From Gnetum montanum (Eukaryota; Streptophyta; Gnetopsida; Gnetales; Gnetaceae), in contig MNCI01011336.1 of the NCBI GenBank assembly GCA_015680685.1, positions 63,877-127,876 of the forward strand: DNA of 64,000 nt, written 5' to 3'. A model generated the notes under the pieces. That model saw nothing but the letters and a program-made list of their open reading frames with translations, did no database searches and was not told the DNA's origin. This document shows positions 32,540 to 43,639 of this stretch, piece after piece; within the stretch, counting starts at the first letter, position 1; each line of letters begins with the position of its first letter. A program made the position numbers and the translations under genes.

Positions 32540-34200
32540 TTTATACGAAATTCGACATGTACCCCTCCCCCATGACTAAGCTAAATACTCTAGGTTCAAG
32601 TAGGTTTAGATGGAATCGAAATTGGAGCACTAGCGATCGAGTTATGGTTATCGAAACAAGAGATGCACAATTGTAAATCATTGAAGAAAATTTGAAAAAC
32701 TTCCCCCACATGTATAGTTGCAAATGATGTTGACATGCATGGGGGGGTTCATATATATAGATTTTAAGGACATGATATCATGTACCTGCTAGTGGGGACT
32801 TGATATCGCATCCGACCTGATATAGAGTCCTATCGAAAATAGGGCACTTGAAAAATTTACAATTTTTTTTGAAACACCAAGGTATAAATTGAGGATGTGC
32901 AGGTCAATGTAAAGGGTTTAGGGTAATACAAACTAGTCCTGAAGGCACAAAGAGTATAATGGTGTAAAATCTAATAATGAAAATCATGAAGAGTAGGAGG
33001 GAAAAGGACATGTGTTAGCTCATAGGAACATTTGAACTAGAAGGATGATGAGGGAAAGAAGAATGTTGGTAATACTTAGAGGATATAAGATGATGAGCGG
33101 GAGATGTGTTACAAGTGCAAATTACAAAGGCTATGCAAGTGGGTCCTCCCCAAAGAAGGTTCCAACTTATAGTGCCCTTGCATAACCACACCTTAAAATG
33201 TCCATAGGCACTAGAAGGGTTAAATGTAATCCACACCGATCTCACAAAACACACACATAGAGATATCACTGCAATGAGATATGAATTCCATGCTACATAA
33301 GACCCAAGTCACAATCACACAAACAACGAGATGAGGCAAATCGTAGAAGGGATTCCAAAGATTGGGAAATGAGGTAATTGGCTTAGGGCACAATGATCCT
33401 GTGTGTAAGGCATGATTAGTGTGTCATTTGCCCATCACTCCAAAATCAGAACCAAGTCCATTCCTCTGATCAGTGACATTGCATTGCTTCATCCAATGAT
33501 GGACCACCATAAGACCACTATGACAACAAGACATACAATCACTTGGCATTTCGTTCAAGGGAGGAGTTATTTGATGTGGTGGCACTCATGTTTTTTTTGA
33601 TGAATTGTTTAATTTAGAGAAGTTGCCTAACTTCAAGCATGGATGCATGTCTTTCCAGTCGGACCCCCTAAAACAACATTATTTTCTTTTTTTGGTTGAG
33701 TGTCTTTTGATTACTCTTACTTCCATTTTTCATTAGATTTACAAGGATCTTAGTACAACCAAGCTGCATGATAACTCTTACAGATGTCACCAAAGAGAAT
33801 CCACAAGTCCCCTTGATGTCACACCCTAATCATTCCCTCTTAGTCCATCCTTCTTCATTTTGGGCACAATAACAAAAAAATTACTTTAATTTTTAATGAT
33901 TAGGAATATCATTGTAACCAAAGTAGAACCTCTTATAAATAGAATGGATAAGTGGATGTTGTGGATCGCCATCCTAGTAATTAGTCACCTAAGACTTAAT
34001 AGCATAAAATAACACCTCAACCAATGGTCCACATGAGTGTTTTATTCATGGATGAGATTACTCAAAAAAAGACAAAAAGACAAAACAATAAACTGAAAGA
34101 AGAAAAAATGGAAAACAAAAAATTGTAAAATTAAAAAAGAGGAAAATATTTTTTAATTCCACTTTTGTTAAAATGGGAGATACCCCCCATAACTAAATAG
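32540..34200 (-). repeat. Spacer with LTR-like pieces and a conserved ~500-bp block
   Basis: 32740-32830 has a TATA-like run and GATATC-type repeats like the LTR U3 of this element. CCTCCCCCATGACTA (32568) and ACCCCCCATAACTAAA (34185) mimic its polypurine tract. 33020-33540 is similar to 38020-38490 (shared AGACCA/CCAAGTCCAT and GTGACATTGCATTGC blocks). It may be a nested, related LTR fragment. Confidence 0.4.
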
Positions 34201-36130
34201 TTAAGCATGGCTAGAATTAATATGAAAAGTTGGGATCCTTGCATGTTGGAAATATTGGGACTTGGTCATACTTACCCCATTGGGGTTCACACACTTGATT
34301 AGAGTTGACATAGTGGGACAAGTTATAAGCCGTGGTGAATTTATAAGGGGTTGACCCAATATGGCACCCTTGACCATAAGATGGTATGCAAGGATTGATT
34401 TGTCTCCCTCGGTGGCTATATTCATTGGGCCGTATGGTTGTTGGAGTATTGGTTGATGGCCCTAAGGAAGTAACATGAGACATTAGGTTTGTGGAGTAGG
34501 ATGCACCACAATGTTGGACTTGTGCTAGGTTGGAGGATATAGTGGGCTCAGAATTGTGCTATCCCCTCTTATGGTCATGCCGAAAGAAGGGGTGTCTTTG
34601 ATGTTGAGGAGAGTTCCCACTATTGTTGTCAGTAGAAGCACAAGTAATATTCATGGGTGGTTGCTGTGGTGCAAACCCTTCTAGAACACTTGGTGAAGAT
34701 GTAGAAGGAGGTGAAGGATGAGAATGTTGAAATTGAGGAGAAGTGTAATGTACACAAGGTGGTGGTCCTATTGGAGAGGATACCAGTTAATAGTATTAAG
34801 GAGAATAGTAATAATGTGGTGAGATGGAAGATGTTGACCTAGTTTGGGAAACAGGATGTTGAACTTGATAAGCAATTAGGTTCAGATGGTATGAAGGGTG
34901 TAACCAGTTTGGGGGTGGCCTCCCCCATGATTGGGATTGTTGCCACTATGATCAAACACAGTATCTCTGTATGAACTCTAGATGTAACACTCTTCACCAA
35001 TGCTCCTATAAATTTGACAAGATTGGACATTGGCCCTTGGGGTGATCGTATAGGAAAATGTTGCATTGATACATATGATTGGCAGTTGAGCTCTTATTTT
35101 CTTCAGCCCTTCTTTCCGATTGTCTAAGGGTATTTTATCCTACTTCTTGGTTCATCATTACTCTAACTCCAATAATGTTGACATATTCTTCACATTTTTT
35201 ATGCATCCATTCCATCATCTTATTGATCTTTTCCTCAACTTCATCCAATGATTGTAGTACTAGCAAAGATGGTTCCACCTCCTTGAGGTGAGTTTATTTC
35301 TCTTCCTTTAGATCATGGACCTTTGTTGATGTGAGATTTTGGTCCCATTGAGATTTTTTAGTATTCTTCCATTTAGCCATTTCTCCTTCTTCTCTTGCTA
35401 CCCACTTAATAAGCTCTTAGAGTTGCTAGGTCCATAGCTCATATAGTTGTCCTTGGGCATACATCCCTATGGTTTCCCTTGTTTCATTACAAATCCCATC
35501 TATGATGTGATACATTAGCCTCTCCTTGGAGAACTCATGGCTTGGGCAATTGTTTAATAATGCATAGTATCTTTCTAAGGCCATGTCCAATGGTTCATGT
35601 TGTGCTTGTTTCCATTCTTGGATTTGTCTCCTCAAGGCTGACACTCTCACATAGGTTTGATATCTTTTTTTGAAGGGTTCTACCATTGTTGGCCAACCTC
35701 AGATTGATTTTGGTTTTAAGGACCTATACCATATCTTTGGTTGGCCAACAAGTGTTAGAAGAAAGAGCTTAATTTTTTGCCATCCATTATCAATGTTGTT
35801 CCATGCACAAGCATCGTAGAAGGCTCATAGATAATGCTGTGAATCTAAATCATAGCCTCCTAAAAACTTGGAAAAGTTGTTTAAATCAAGCCTGGGTAGA
35901 TGGCTTTCCTTGCGATGCTTACAGGATATCCAAATAGCCTCTTGTATATGCATTAGGCTTATAGTGGCTAATAGGGGTTCATCTTCACTAGGTAGGTTAT
36001 GCATTCGTGAGTTGTGATGATGTTGTCTTTGTTTATGTTCATAGGAAAACCCTACATCATATTGGGTACTCCAAACTTCATCTTCATCATCGTATAATTT
36101 TTTGGTTCTCCAATGAATTGCCTTACTAAT
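34201..36130 (-). pseudogene. gag of young B element (Athila-like)
   Basis: The minus strand from about 36100 reads FLGGYDLDSQHYL, KIWYRSL and then an open block 35686-35426: FKKRYQTY, LRRQIQEWKQAQHEPLDMALERYYALL, LMYHIIDGI, RETIGMYAQGQL. This is the retrotransposon capsid fold pattern and is closely paralleled by A2 gag at 56.3-56.9 kb (LRK-IQGWKQGGHEPLDAA). The tail to 34.2 kb is Pro/His/Tyr-rich, like the A2 gag tail. Few stops remain, so it is among the better preserved ORFs here. Confidence 0.75.
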
Positions 36131-36276
36131 TGTTGTGTGATCATAGTCTTGTTAGAGAGACATGGTTGTAAATTTGTGTGTGATTTAATTACAATTATTT
36201 CTTCCTAAAAGATGTATTGTTAATACTTTGTTACAACAATCTTGTATGATGTAACTAATCTAAATAACTAGCACCG

Positions 36277-36294
36277 TCCCCAGCAATGGTGCCA
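36277..36294 (-). other. Primer-binding site (tRNA-Asp type) of young B element
   Basis: Minus-strand TGGCACCATTGCTGGGGA lies one base after the 5' LTR. It differs by three transitions from the tRNA-Asp-complementary site TGGCGCCGTTGCCGGGGA usual in Athila elements. Confidence 0.75.
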
Positions 36295-36295
36295 A

Positions 36296-37256
36296 TGATG
36301 AGTGGTGAGCTACCTCTACACTCAACCATATGAATACGAGCATTTCACACATGATGCAGTCAAACTCTGTAGACGGGCTAGTTTTGGTATCTAGATAGTT
36401 ACTCAGTGATTGCAGTTCACTGTCTTCCTACCTAGACTAGTATTTGCTTTGTCAGGTATGGTTTAGTTCAGAGTGAGGTGTATGATGTGTNCTGCTTTGT
36501 CAGGTATGGTTTAGTTCAGAGTGAGGTGTATGATGTGTTCCTAAAATAATGCTACTCCTGGAGGTGATGGAAAATAATCTTAGCTAAGCTAGGAGGAAAA
36601 AGGGAGAGAGAGAGAGCTATACTAAGAGGAGATAGGGAGAGAGAATCTAAGGTAGCCTAAGTGTGATGGGCATCCATTCCTTAATCATCCATACACATCT
36701 TAGACCTCGTGCACAACTACTACTGGGATTACCAAGCGTAGATCCTAGGTACACTACTGGGTTACCAAGTAGTCACTCTTAAATGGTTGTGATTAAGTCA
36801 TACGCATTCAGCATTTAAGGAGTTTAGGGTGAAGAGATATTAACTATGAAAATAGTAAATAATAATAATAATAATTAAATAATTAAACTAAGTGAATACT
36901 GCAATGATGAAGTAATCTCGATCTTTATTGTTAGTCATGTGTGTGTCCAAGTATGTCACACTTGAATAAATGTGTCGTACAATTACAATCATCACACTAC
37001 GGGCATGCACTGGGAGAAAGGGTTGAGAGGAGAAGAATGAAAAAAAGACTTTACTAAACTAACTTCTAAAACTTACTAAAAAATTGCTAAAAAACTGACT
37101 CCTTTCCCATGCACCTACATGTGTATTTGTAGGTCTGCACAGGAGTCACGAGATCGTGTATCCAATATCACGACCTAGCTACGATATCGTGTACCAGATA
37201 TCGGGGCTTTGATATTGGGGGTCCAATATCATAGCCTGATGAATTACGATTCATCA
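36296..37256 (-). repeat. 5' LTR of young B element (with an assembly join)
   Basis: Partner of 29320-30226. It is longer by about 50 bp because of a direct repeat across the N at 36491; without that the two LTRs are nearly equal in length. It ends TGATGAATCG on the minus strand at 37256. Confidence 0.85.
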
Positions 37257-37261
37257 CCTAC

Positions 37262-38500
37262 TCATTAGGTATTTTCTCTTGGTTGTGAAGCTTCTCTTGC
37301 CCCATTTTGGTGCTATCTAGAATCACATGGATAATCATTCATTAGTCTTTGAAAGCATAAATATAAGCATTAACACCCTTTAATCATTCTCTAGTTGGCT
37401 TATTTTTCAAGAAATGTGCCGTAGTCTATGATTTCAAGGTCCTAAGATATCTAAGCATCCTTATTTTTTATTGTTTTAACCCTTTATCATGTTTCAATAC
37501 ATTTTCCAGTTAACTATAGGGTGTTGGAAAAGTTTCAAAATCCTTAGTCTTAGTACATCCATGATGTAGAGCTTAACTCTAGAAGCTCATATGATTGAAA
37601 ATGGCTTGAATTGGGTGCATGAGTTGCTAAATATCAAGATTAGAGTGTTCTATGCTCATGAAATGACAAAAACTCCTCTCTCATTTGCATGGAAATGGCA
37701 AAAATTATTGAACTGTTTCACATATTTATAGTTTTTTTTTTTTATTTGGTTGTGTTGATAAGGGTATGTTGACACAACAACATTGAGGTGGCCAAGTTAC
37801 GATAGTTTTCTTTGGACTTGAGACCTATTTTTTGTGCATTTTGAAGAAATCTAGAAGCCAAATGAGAGCTAGAAAAGGGTCTAAGTATAAAGGCAACATT
37901 GACAAGGTTGAGTTGGATGTTCATATGATTATGGAAGCTTAGACATCATGAGTAGGAGTTATGGCATAAAAGGGCTTTAAGAAGATGAGTTAGGAATAAT
38001 GATGCATTGAATGTTAGAGTTGTAGGTTGATGTTTGGGACATGCGGAGGTGGTGTATAGATTAAATGTCCAAAAGTTATACATGTGGATCCACCCAAAAG
38101 TAGTCTCATACCCTTAATGCCCTTATATAACGATTCCATAAGGTTCCCGTAGGCATATTGAAAATTGAATATTACTCTAGTCTATAGGTCATATGCACAA
38201 AACTATTATCCTTGGAATCCTACACTATGCTAAACAAAACCATTAGGCAAATAATTATATGTAGTAGTGAGGTTAATAATGGAATAAGAAGGAATTATAG
38301 AGACAAGGATGTGAGATTTTTTACCGTGTTAACAATAGGTCCTTATATTGAATGTGATTAAAATGACCATCATACATATCCATCTAAGTTCTAGACCAAG
38401 TCCATATCTTTACGAGTGATATTGCATTGCCTCTTCCTAAACCTACAACTATAAGACCACTTTAATCACATGAAAACATCACTACTCATCAAAAGAAAAC
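37262..38500 (-). mobile_element. Old B-family remnant, right part
   Basis: Continues the element interrupted at 29319. 38020-38490 matches the conserved block of the younger element (33020-33540), in the order expected if the two are the same family. No ORF survives. Confidence 0.45.
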
Positions 38501-39360
38501 AAGGAACCAATTTTTAGTTAATTAATTAGTTAAATGTTAAAGTTTAAGAAAACTTTGCCATTGGTTTGAGGGATATCTTCAAGAGTGGGTAACATGTCTT
38601 TCTAGTAGTATCCTAGGAATCCTTTTTCTTTTGTGAATTAATTAATTGGTGACTATGCTTTGCTAACACCTCATTGTTAATGATGGTGATATTAGTATGA
38701 CTAGATTGGATGTGATATGATGTGGTATGATATACTTGTTATGTATGAGATATACTAACACTGATGTAGGCTATTCAATATAACCCACACCTTTCCTCTA
38801 ACATAGCATCATACTTTCCAATTCACAAGGAATACATAAAGACTCCACTCAATCCTGTACTAATCCCTTTACATATAGGTGGGTGAGAGCTTAGAAGGCT
38901 TGTAGACTTAAGGGAGGTGATGGAGGATTAGGTTATATATTCCTACATTTCCTTATGCATGTATTTATGAGAGAGATGAACATCTTTGTAGATGTAGGTT
39001 TGAATAATCCATGAGTTATGGCTCTATGTATAGTGTATATATGATATATGTCTTATTAAGACATGTGCCAAGCCGTATTGAATTTTGGACTGGATGATTA
39101 TTTAGTTTAGATATGGCTTAGCATATGTATGTATAATAAAATCTTTTAGATGATGCTTATATATGCCAGTTTGTGTGTATACCATGCCCCAATAGCTTAT
39201 TGATATTTGTGATTTCTCCCGGAGTGACTTATGCCTTACAAGGCAGCATGATAATGATAATTTAGCCATTTCAGATAAATGACAACCAGAGGTAAATGGA
39301 GAGGGACTAAGACAATTTAGCTGTGAACCTGACATCCATTTACAATTTATTTAACAGCCG
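38501..39360. other. AT-rich non-coding spacer
   Basis: Nothing coding seen. Palindromic ATATAC/GATATAC runs occur near 38720-38760 and 39040. Confidence 0.4.
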
Positions 39361-39490
39361 GTGATATGAGATTGATGGTAGTTGGGATCAGGGAAAAAAG
39401 ATTGGTGGCAACGGGGATTGGGGGAGATCCACTGATGGTAGTGGGGAGTGGGGAAAGGGAAAATATAAACATGCACTACATTGTTGCTTA

Positions 39491-40899
39491 TTAACTGCAG
39501 AAGGAGATGCGGTAGTTGCCACCGGAGGGGCAGGTGAAGGTGGAGAAATTATAATCCTCGGCGTAGCTGTAAGCCCGGGGGCACTGGGCCTTGAAGAATT
39601 GGCTGTAATCGGTGGGAGAAAAATTGTCGGTGAAGGAGCCGGTGCAGCAGTACTGAAGCTGCTGGAATTTGTTGCAGGCGCTGATGCATCCACAGGGGAC
39701 TTTGAGTTGCTCTGGGCAAACGCTGTTGATGTCTTTGTTGCAGTTGACAGTGGTGCAGCCTGCGCTTGATGGGTCGATTGACAAGGGAACGTTGAAGCCA
39801 TCCACGAGGGAGATGTCGTAGAAGTCGGTGTCCTTGGCATCGTTGCCATTGAATGTAATCTCTGCGAGAGAGCTCTTCCATTGGTGTTCTTGGCCCGGAT
39901 TTGTTCTCCACCGTTATCGTAGCTGCTCTTGTGCCTGTGTTAAAGTGAAAAAAAAGAACTCAGGTAGGCAGCCGACTCATTTTATTAGGATAAGGTTAAA
40001 AGAGATTGTTTTACGACTGTGTTAAAGCCAGAAACTTAGATTAAAATTGAAACCGAAATTTTACTGCACTAGTAAGCTTTGAAGGTAACGTTAAGAAAAT
40101 CACAGGGTTCCGAGTGGAATTTGGAACACATCAATCATATTGCAACATTAACTTAAAAATAAGGAACATAAGAAAAACTAAAACGTGAAAATTTTATTTA
40201 AATCACAAATTTTTCTTAAAATAATTAAATATTTTTATTTTTTTCCACCATATATACTAGTTTATAGAAAAAGGTTATTACATCATTATTTCAGGTAACT
40301 AAAAAGCATAAAGAAAGAAAATGTTTCAAAGAAGAATTCATGTCAAAGAAATTCGAGATAAACAAAGAAAAACCCGTGTAACTGATCTGATTTCGTTGAG
40401 AAAAGTAATGACAACGCATCCCCTACACGGTGAATGCCAATCGTGAAATAATTAACTTCTTAAATACTAAATCATATCTTATAATATCTGTATTGGTTAT
40501 AATAATAATCAATAATCATTTTAGCCAGGAAATTACAGCTATGGTACTCATAATTGTGGACAAACCTTGGTTATATGGTTAACCCGGTGAGGCTGTCGTT
40601 TAAGTTCTATAAATCTTTCCAAAAAGTTCTATAATTTCAAAATATTCATTATTATTATTATTAGGTGATAAATAATGAAATAACATTGGCTATCTGAAAA
40701 CGCTATCTAACAAAGTAACTATTCTTAATACTCAATTTTTAATAGTATCCGGTTAATGCTTCATTATTTTACTACCATACATCATATTATTGTGTTATTT
40801 TAGTGTTCCCAAAAATAAAAAATCGTATAAATGCATATGTGAAAACGAACCTTGCAAAGTTGTGCAGAGCAGCAACGGAAACACGAGCAACAGAGCCAT
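39491..40899 (-). pseudogene. Thaumatin-like (PR-5) gene, internally deleted
   Basis: Two-exon structure. Exon 1 (40899-40851) is a signal peptide MALLLVFPLLLCTTLQ. The intron (40850-39935, 916 bp) has GT and AACACAG ends. Exon 2 (39934-39491) opens with GTRAATITVENKSG, as PR-5 proteins do after the signal cut. It then jumps, with a frame change, to LAEITFNGND and the well-kept second half: DFYDISLVDGFNVPLSI, C-x4-C-NKDINSVCPEQLKV, ISACNKF-x5-YCC, AYSYA, STFTCPSG, ISFCS and a TAA stop. The segment between (which in the family holds the RIWxRTGC part) is missing, about 60 residues by family knowledge. One expected Cys (DNCSP) is Phe and one Gly is Cys (VPCGC). The CPxxLKV style points to the small PR-5 type. 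PR-5 proteins are secreted and linked to defence. Confidence 0.75.
40851..40899 (-). pseudogene. Thaumatin-like exon 1 (signal peptide)
   Basis: Sixteen codons from ATG (40899-40897), hydrophobic and Leu-rich, then a phase-1 donor GTTCGT. An intron directly after the signal peptide is common in PR-5 genes. Confidence 0.65.
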
Positions 40900-40904
40900 G
40901 TTCC

Positions 40905-41350
40905 TCTTGCCTTTGGGCTGTATGTTTGAAGAAGTAGAAGAAGATGACGCTGTTAGTAGCGTTCAGTGAATTACCAGTTTGTCCTAAATTTCCATGAATA
41001 CTGGTGAAACATTGCATGGCCTGGGCTTCCACTTATGGCAGACTGCCGTGCCAGTCAAGCTAGCAAGTCATGCCTTCCGTGATTGGATCCTATCCCGAGT
41101 CTGGGTTTGGCATGCGAAAGGGTCAAGGCAGTCTCATTTTTTGCGGCGTTGCACAGACTTTTGTTGAAGCTGAGGCCGACTTTGATTTTTCGGGAACATT
41201 TCTTTCTGCTACTACCTTGCCCACGGGCCACGGCATTGACCCCCGACCTCGATGCTGCTTGTCGATGCTTTTTCATGGACATGTTTGACTGAGTCAGTCC
41301 GTGATCATCGGCTTGCGGATGTGCTTGTCTTTCAAATATAGTACATCCTT
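40905..41350. other. Upstream region of thaumatin-like gene
   Basis: GC-richer, CpG-containing DNA. Overlapping open frames on both strands (41055-41292) show no family signature and are probably chance. No clear TATA box was found at the right distance. Confidence 0.4.
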
Positions 41351-42719
41351 TGCCTTGTTCAATACACTCGATCTGATTTGGAATTTTATGTTCTTGTTTT
41401 CAGAATTTTATTTTGGTTTTGCCAATTAATCAAAAGGTAAGGTCTATAGCTTCTGCGATTACTTTTGTTGACTCACTTATCCAATTTTCTAAATCTTGGA
41501 CTAAGTTGGAGTGTCAATTACGGTTACTTGGCAGTTGTCATTAAATGCGATCCTTGAAAAAAATTGCCACTACTTCATTGGCTTAGCATAGCGATATGAT
41601 ATGAAACATAAATTTTATTACTTGGATACACTTATAAATTTTATTTTATTTTTTTGAATTGAAGAAATATGTGTAATGTTAGAAAATTCTTCCTTAATCT
41701 AAGTTATGTCATTCTTAACTTTCAGCTTTGTAATCTTTTCTTGAAGTATAATTATAGTTTCTAAAGATGGTAAGAAAAAAAAAGTGTTGTTTTCTACTAT
41801 ACAAGGTGAAGTTGGGATCTAGGAGAGTGTGAAAGGTGTGTCAAGCACTACGTGTGAGAGGAAGGGCTTAAGGGTGCAGTGACACCAACAAGCTATGAGA
41901 GCTGTCAAGGATGGCTTGTGTCCTTAGGCTATTTTCTCCAAATAAAAGAAGAACATAACTATGATCTTTTTTTAGGAGCTAAATATAATATTTTCAAAGA
42001 TGCTTCATTTTAGCTACAACTTCAAGCAAGAAAGCTCCCTAACAAAGCTAAACAATTAATTTATTTTCTACAATCTTTATTTCTTTTTATTTTGGAGGCT
42101 CAAGGATGGGTAGTTTTCAACTTTTATTATTGTTTGTTCATTATTTCTGATTGATGTGTTCATTTGTATTTAGAGAGAGTTTCTTCCTCTTACAAAAAAC
42201 TCTTTAATAAAAAGTGAAAACCTATGAGGACACCTCTGAATAAGGGAAAGTCTTATTCGTTGGATTTTAAAAATTTGGTTGCTAGAACGGAAGCCAGAAT
42301 ATCCTAAGTGCTAGAACAATTTTAGCCTTGAATCCAAAGGGCCTCTAGAAAATGAGGTTCAAGGCACCTTGGATGGCCTAGCTGATCACCTAGGGACTTA
42401 CGGAAGTGTAAAATGGCCACGTAAACGAAATCATAAATGGAAACATAAACATAAACAAAAATGAAAATGTAAATGAAAATGAAATTGCAGATCTGAAATG
42501 GAAAAGGACATAGAAATGGAAATGTGAAATTAGGTCTACACAATAATGAACTACTAGTTTATCGAATGGAAAATAAGGTGTAGGTTCAAAAAGTATAGAT
42601 TTTATGCTAAGTGCACAAGAAGTTGCTTGTCAGAGTTTGAAGTTTGTTGAATCTTGCAAGTTGTGTTTTGCATCAACTCCATGAGCTAAATTCTTTCTAA
42701 CTCTAGTTTCTAGCAACTC
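41351..42719. other. AT-rich spacer with AAATG(G/A)-rich run
   Basis: No gene. From 42415 to 42530 the sequence is a degenerate short repeat of AAAATGAAA, AAACATAAAC and AAATGGAAA type units. Confidence 0.5.
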
Positions 42720-43049
42720 TACACTAGTTTTTGCTAGGATTAGCAATTGTGATGACAGATTGGTGTTCCACCTTTGGTGTAATGGTATTATATGGGAGTT
42801 TATTTATGAATAGCAAGGTAACCCTATTCCGAACCATACAAATCACAAAGCGTTGACATGTAATCCGATTGAATTTCGTGGACTCTATAGTTTCTGGTGC
42901 GCTAGTTCTATAGAAAGTAAACTTTACATTAAGGACATTCTTTGTCTTCCCAACTATGCGTATGAAGCTCAAGGGTATGGTTTAAGTGTAATTGAGGCAC
43001 ATAATTTTTGTCTTTTTATATTTTATGGTTTTGGTGCTTGAAATAAACA

Positions 43050-43634
43050 AAGTAGAGAATAAAGCAATTTAATACCCACTTTAATCTAATGAGCTAACTA
43101 CCATTCAACTAGTCCTAACATAAGTATCTAGTTCCACTTGTCGTACACATCATGAGCACATATAACATTTTAGGGTTACCAAGTCTTAAGTATTGTTGGG
43201 ATTACCAAACATCATATGCATGCTCAAAGCAGTCATACTTATGTGTTTACTTAATTGCTATTTAGCTTATCTCTCTTGATTACTTAATTAGCTTAATTAC
43301 GAGAAAACATTGAATAAATAGCTGAAAACATTAAATGCATGAATCAAACATTTAAACTATCCATAATGCTGCAAGGTTTATCAAGAAGTTCATCTTTATT
43401 GCCACACATACTACAGTGCTCAGCTACAACAATGTTCAAATAAAGATCCGTACACTCAATGACTTCTACTATAGGCACTCGGGAAAATATTCTAACTTTC
43501 GAATGGAAAAATTGCAAAAGCTTCACTACAATTATGACTAAATGATGTCTAAACATAGTGGGTTGGTACATATTTATAGGCAAGAATAGACCTTGCATTG
43601 ATAGGGCCATGTGAATGAATCAAATGATTCATCA
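43050..43634 (-). repeat. B-type LTR remnant
   Basis: The minus strand starts TGATGAATCATTTG at 43634, has a CCTATAAATA box at about 43582-43573, and further left the GGATTACCAA/GGGTTACCAA pair found in the other B LTRs (e.g. 29699-29735). The left border was not located. Confidence 0.45.
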
Positions 43635-43639
43635 ATAGG

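Larger units (their letters stand above)
29320..37256 (-). mobile_element. Young B-family LTR element with gag but no polymerase
   Basis: Complete in outline. Left (3') LTR 29320-30226, right (5') LTR 36296-37256, flanking CCTAA (29315-29319) and CCTAC (37257-37261) as a 5-bp target duplication with one change. Primer site at 36294-36277, polypurine tract at 30237-30227. Inside, on the minus strand: an Athila-like gag (36.1-34.2 kb), a spacer, then an unrelated ORF remnant (32.2-30.3 kb). No protease, RT, RNase H or integrase was found, so it would depend on enzymes supplied in trans, plausibly by Athila elements such as A2, whose gag is clearly related. Confidence 0.82.

Noticed and set aside
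39388-39911. Long ORFs (153 and 120 codons) overlapping the thaumatin-like exon
   Set aside because: Out of frame with the conserved thaumatin-like sequence; Pro/Ser/Thr- or Arg/His-rich shadows of a GC-richer exon.
41055-41292. Three overlapping ORFs of about 70-75 codons upstream of the thaumatin-like gene
   Set aside because: No family motif and competing frames on both strands; CpG-rich DNA has few stops by chance.
42415-42530. Coding ORF (42322-42543, minus)
   Set aside because: Low-complexity Phe/Tyr/Ile-rich translation of a short AT-rich repeat.
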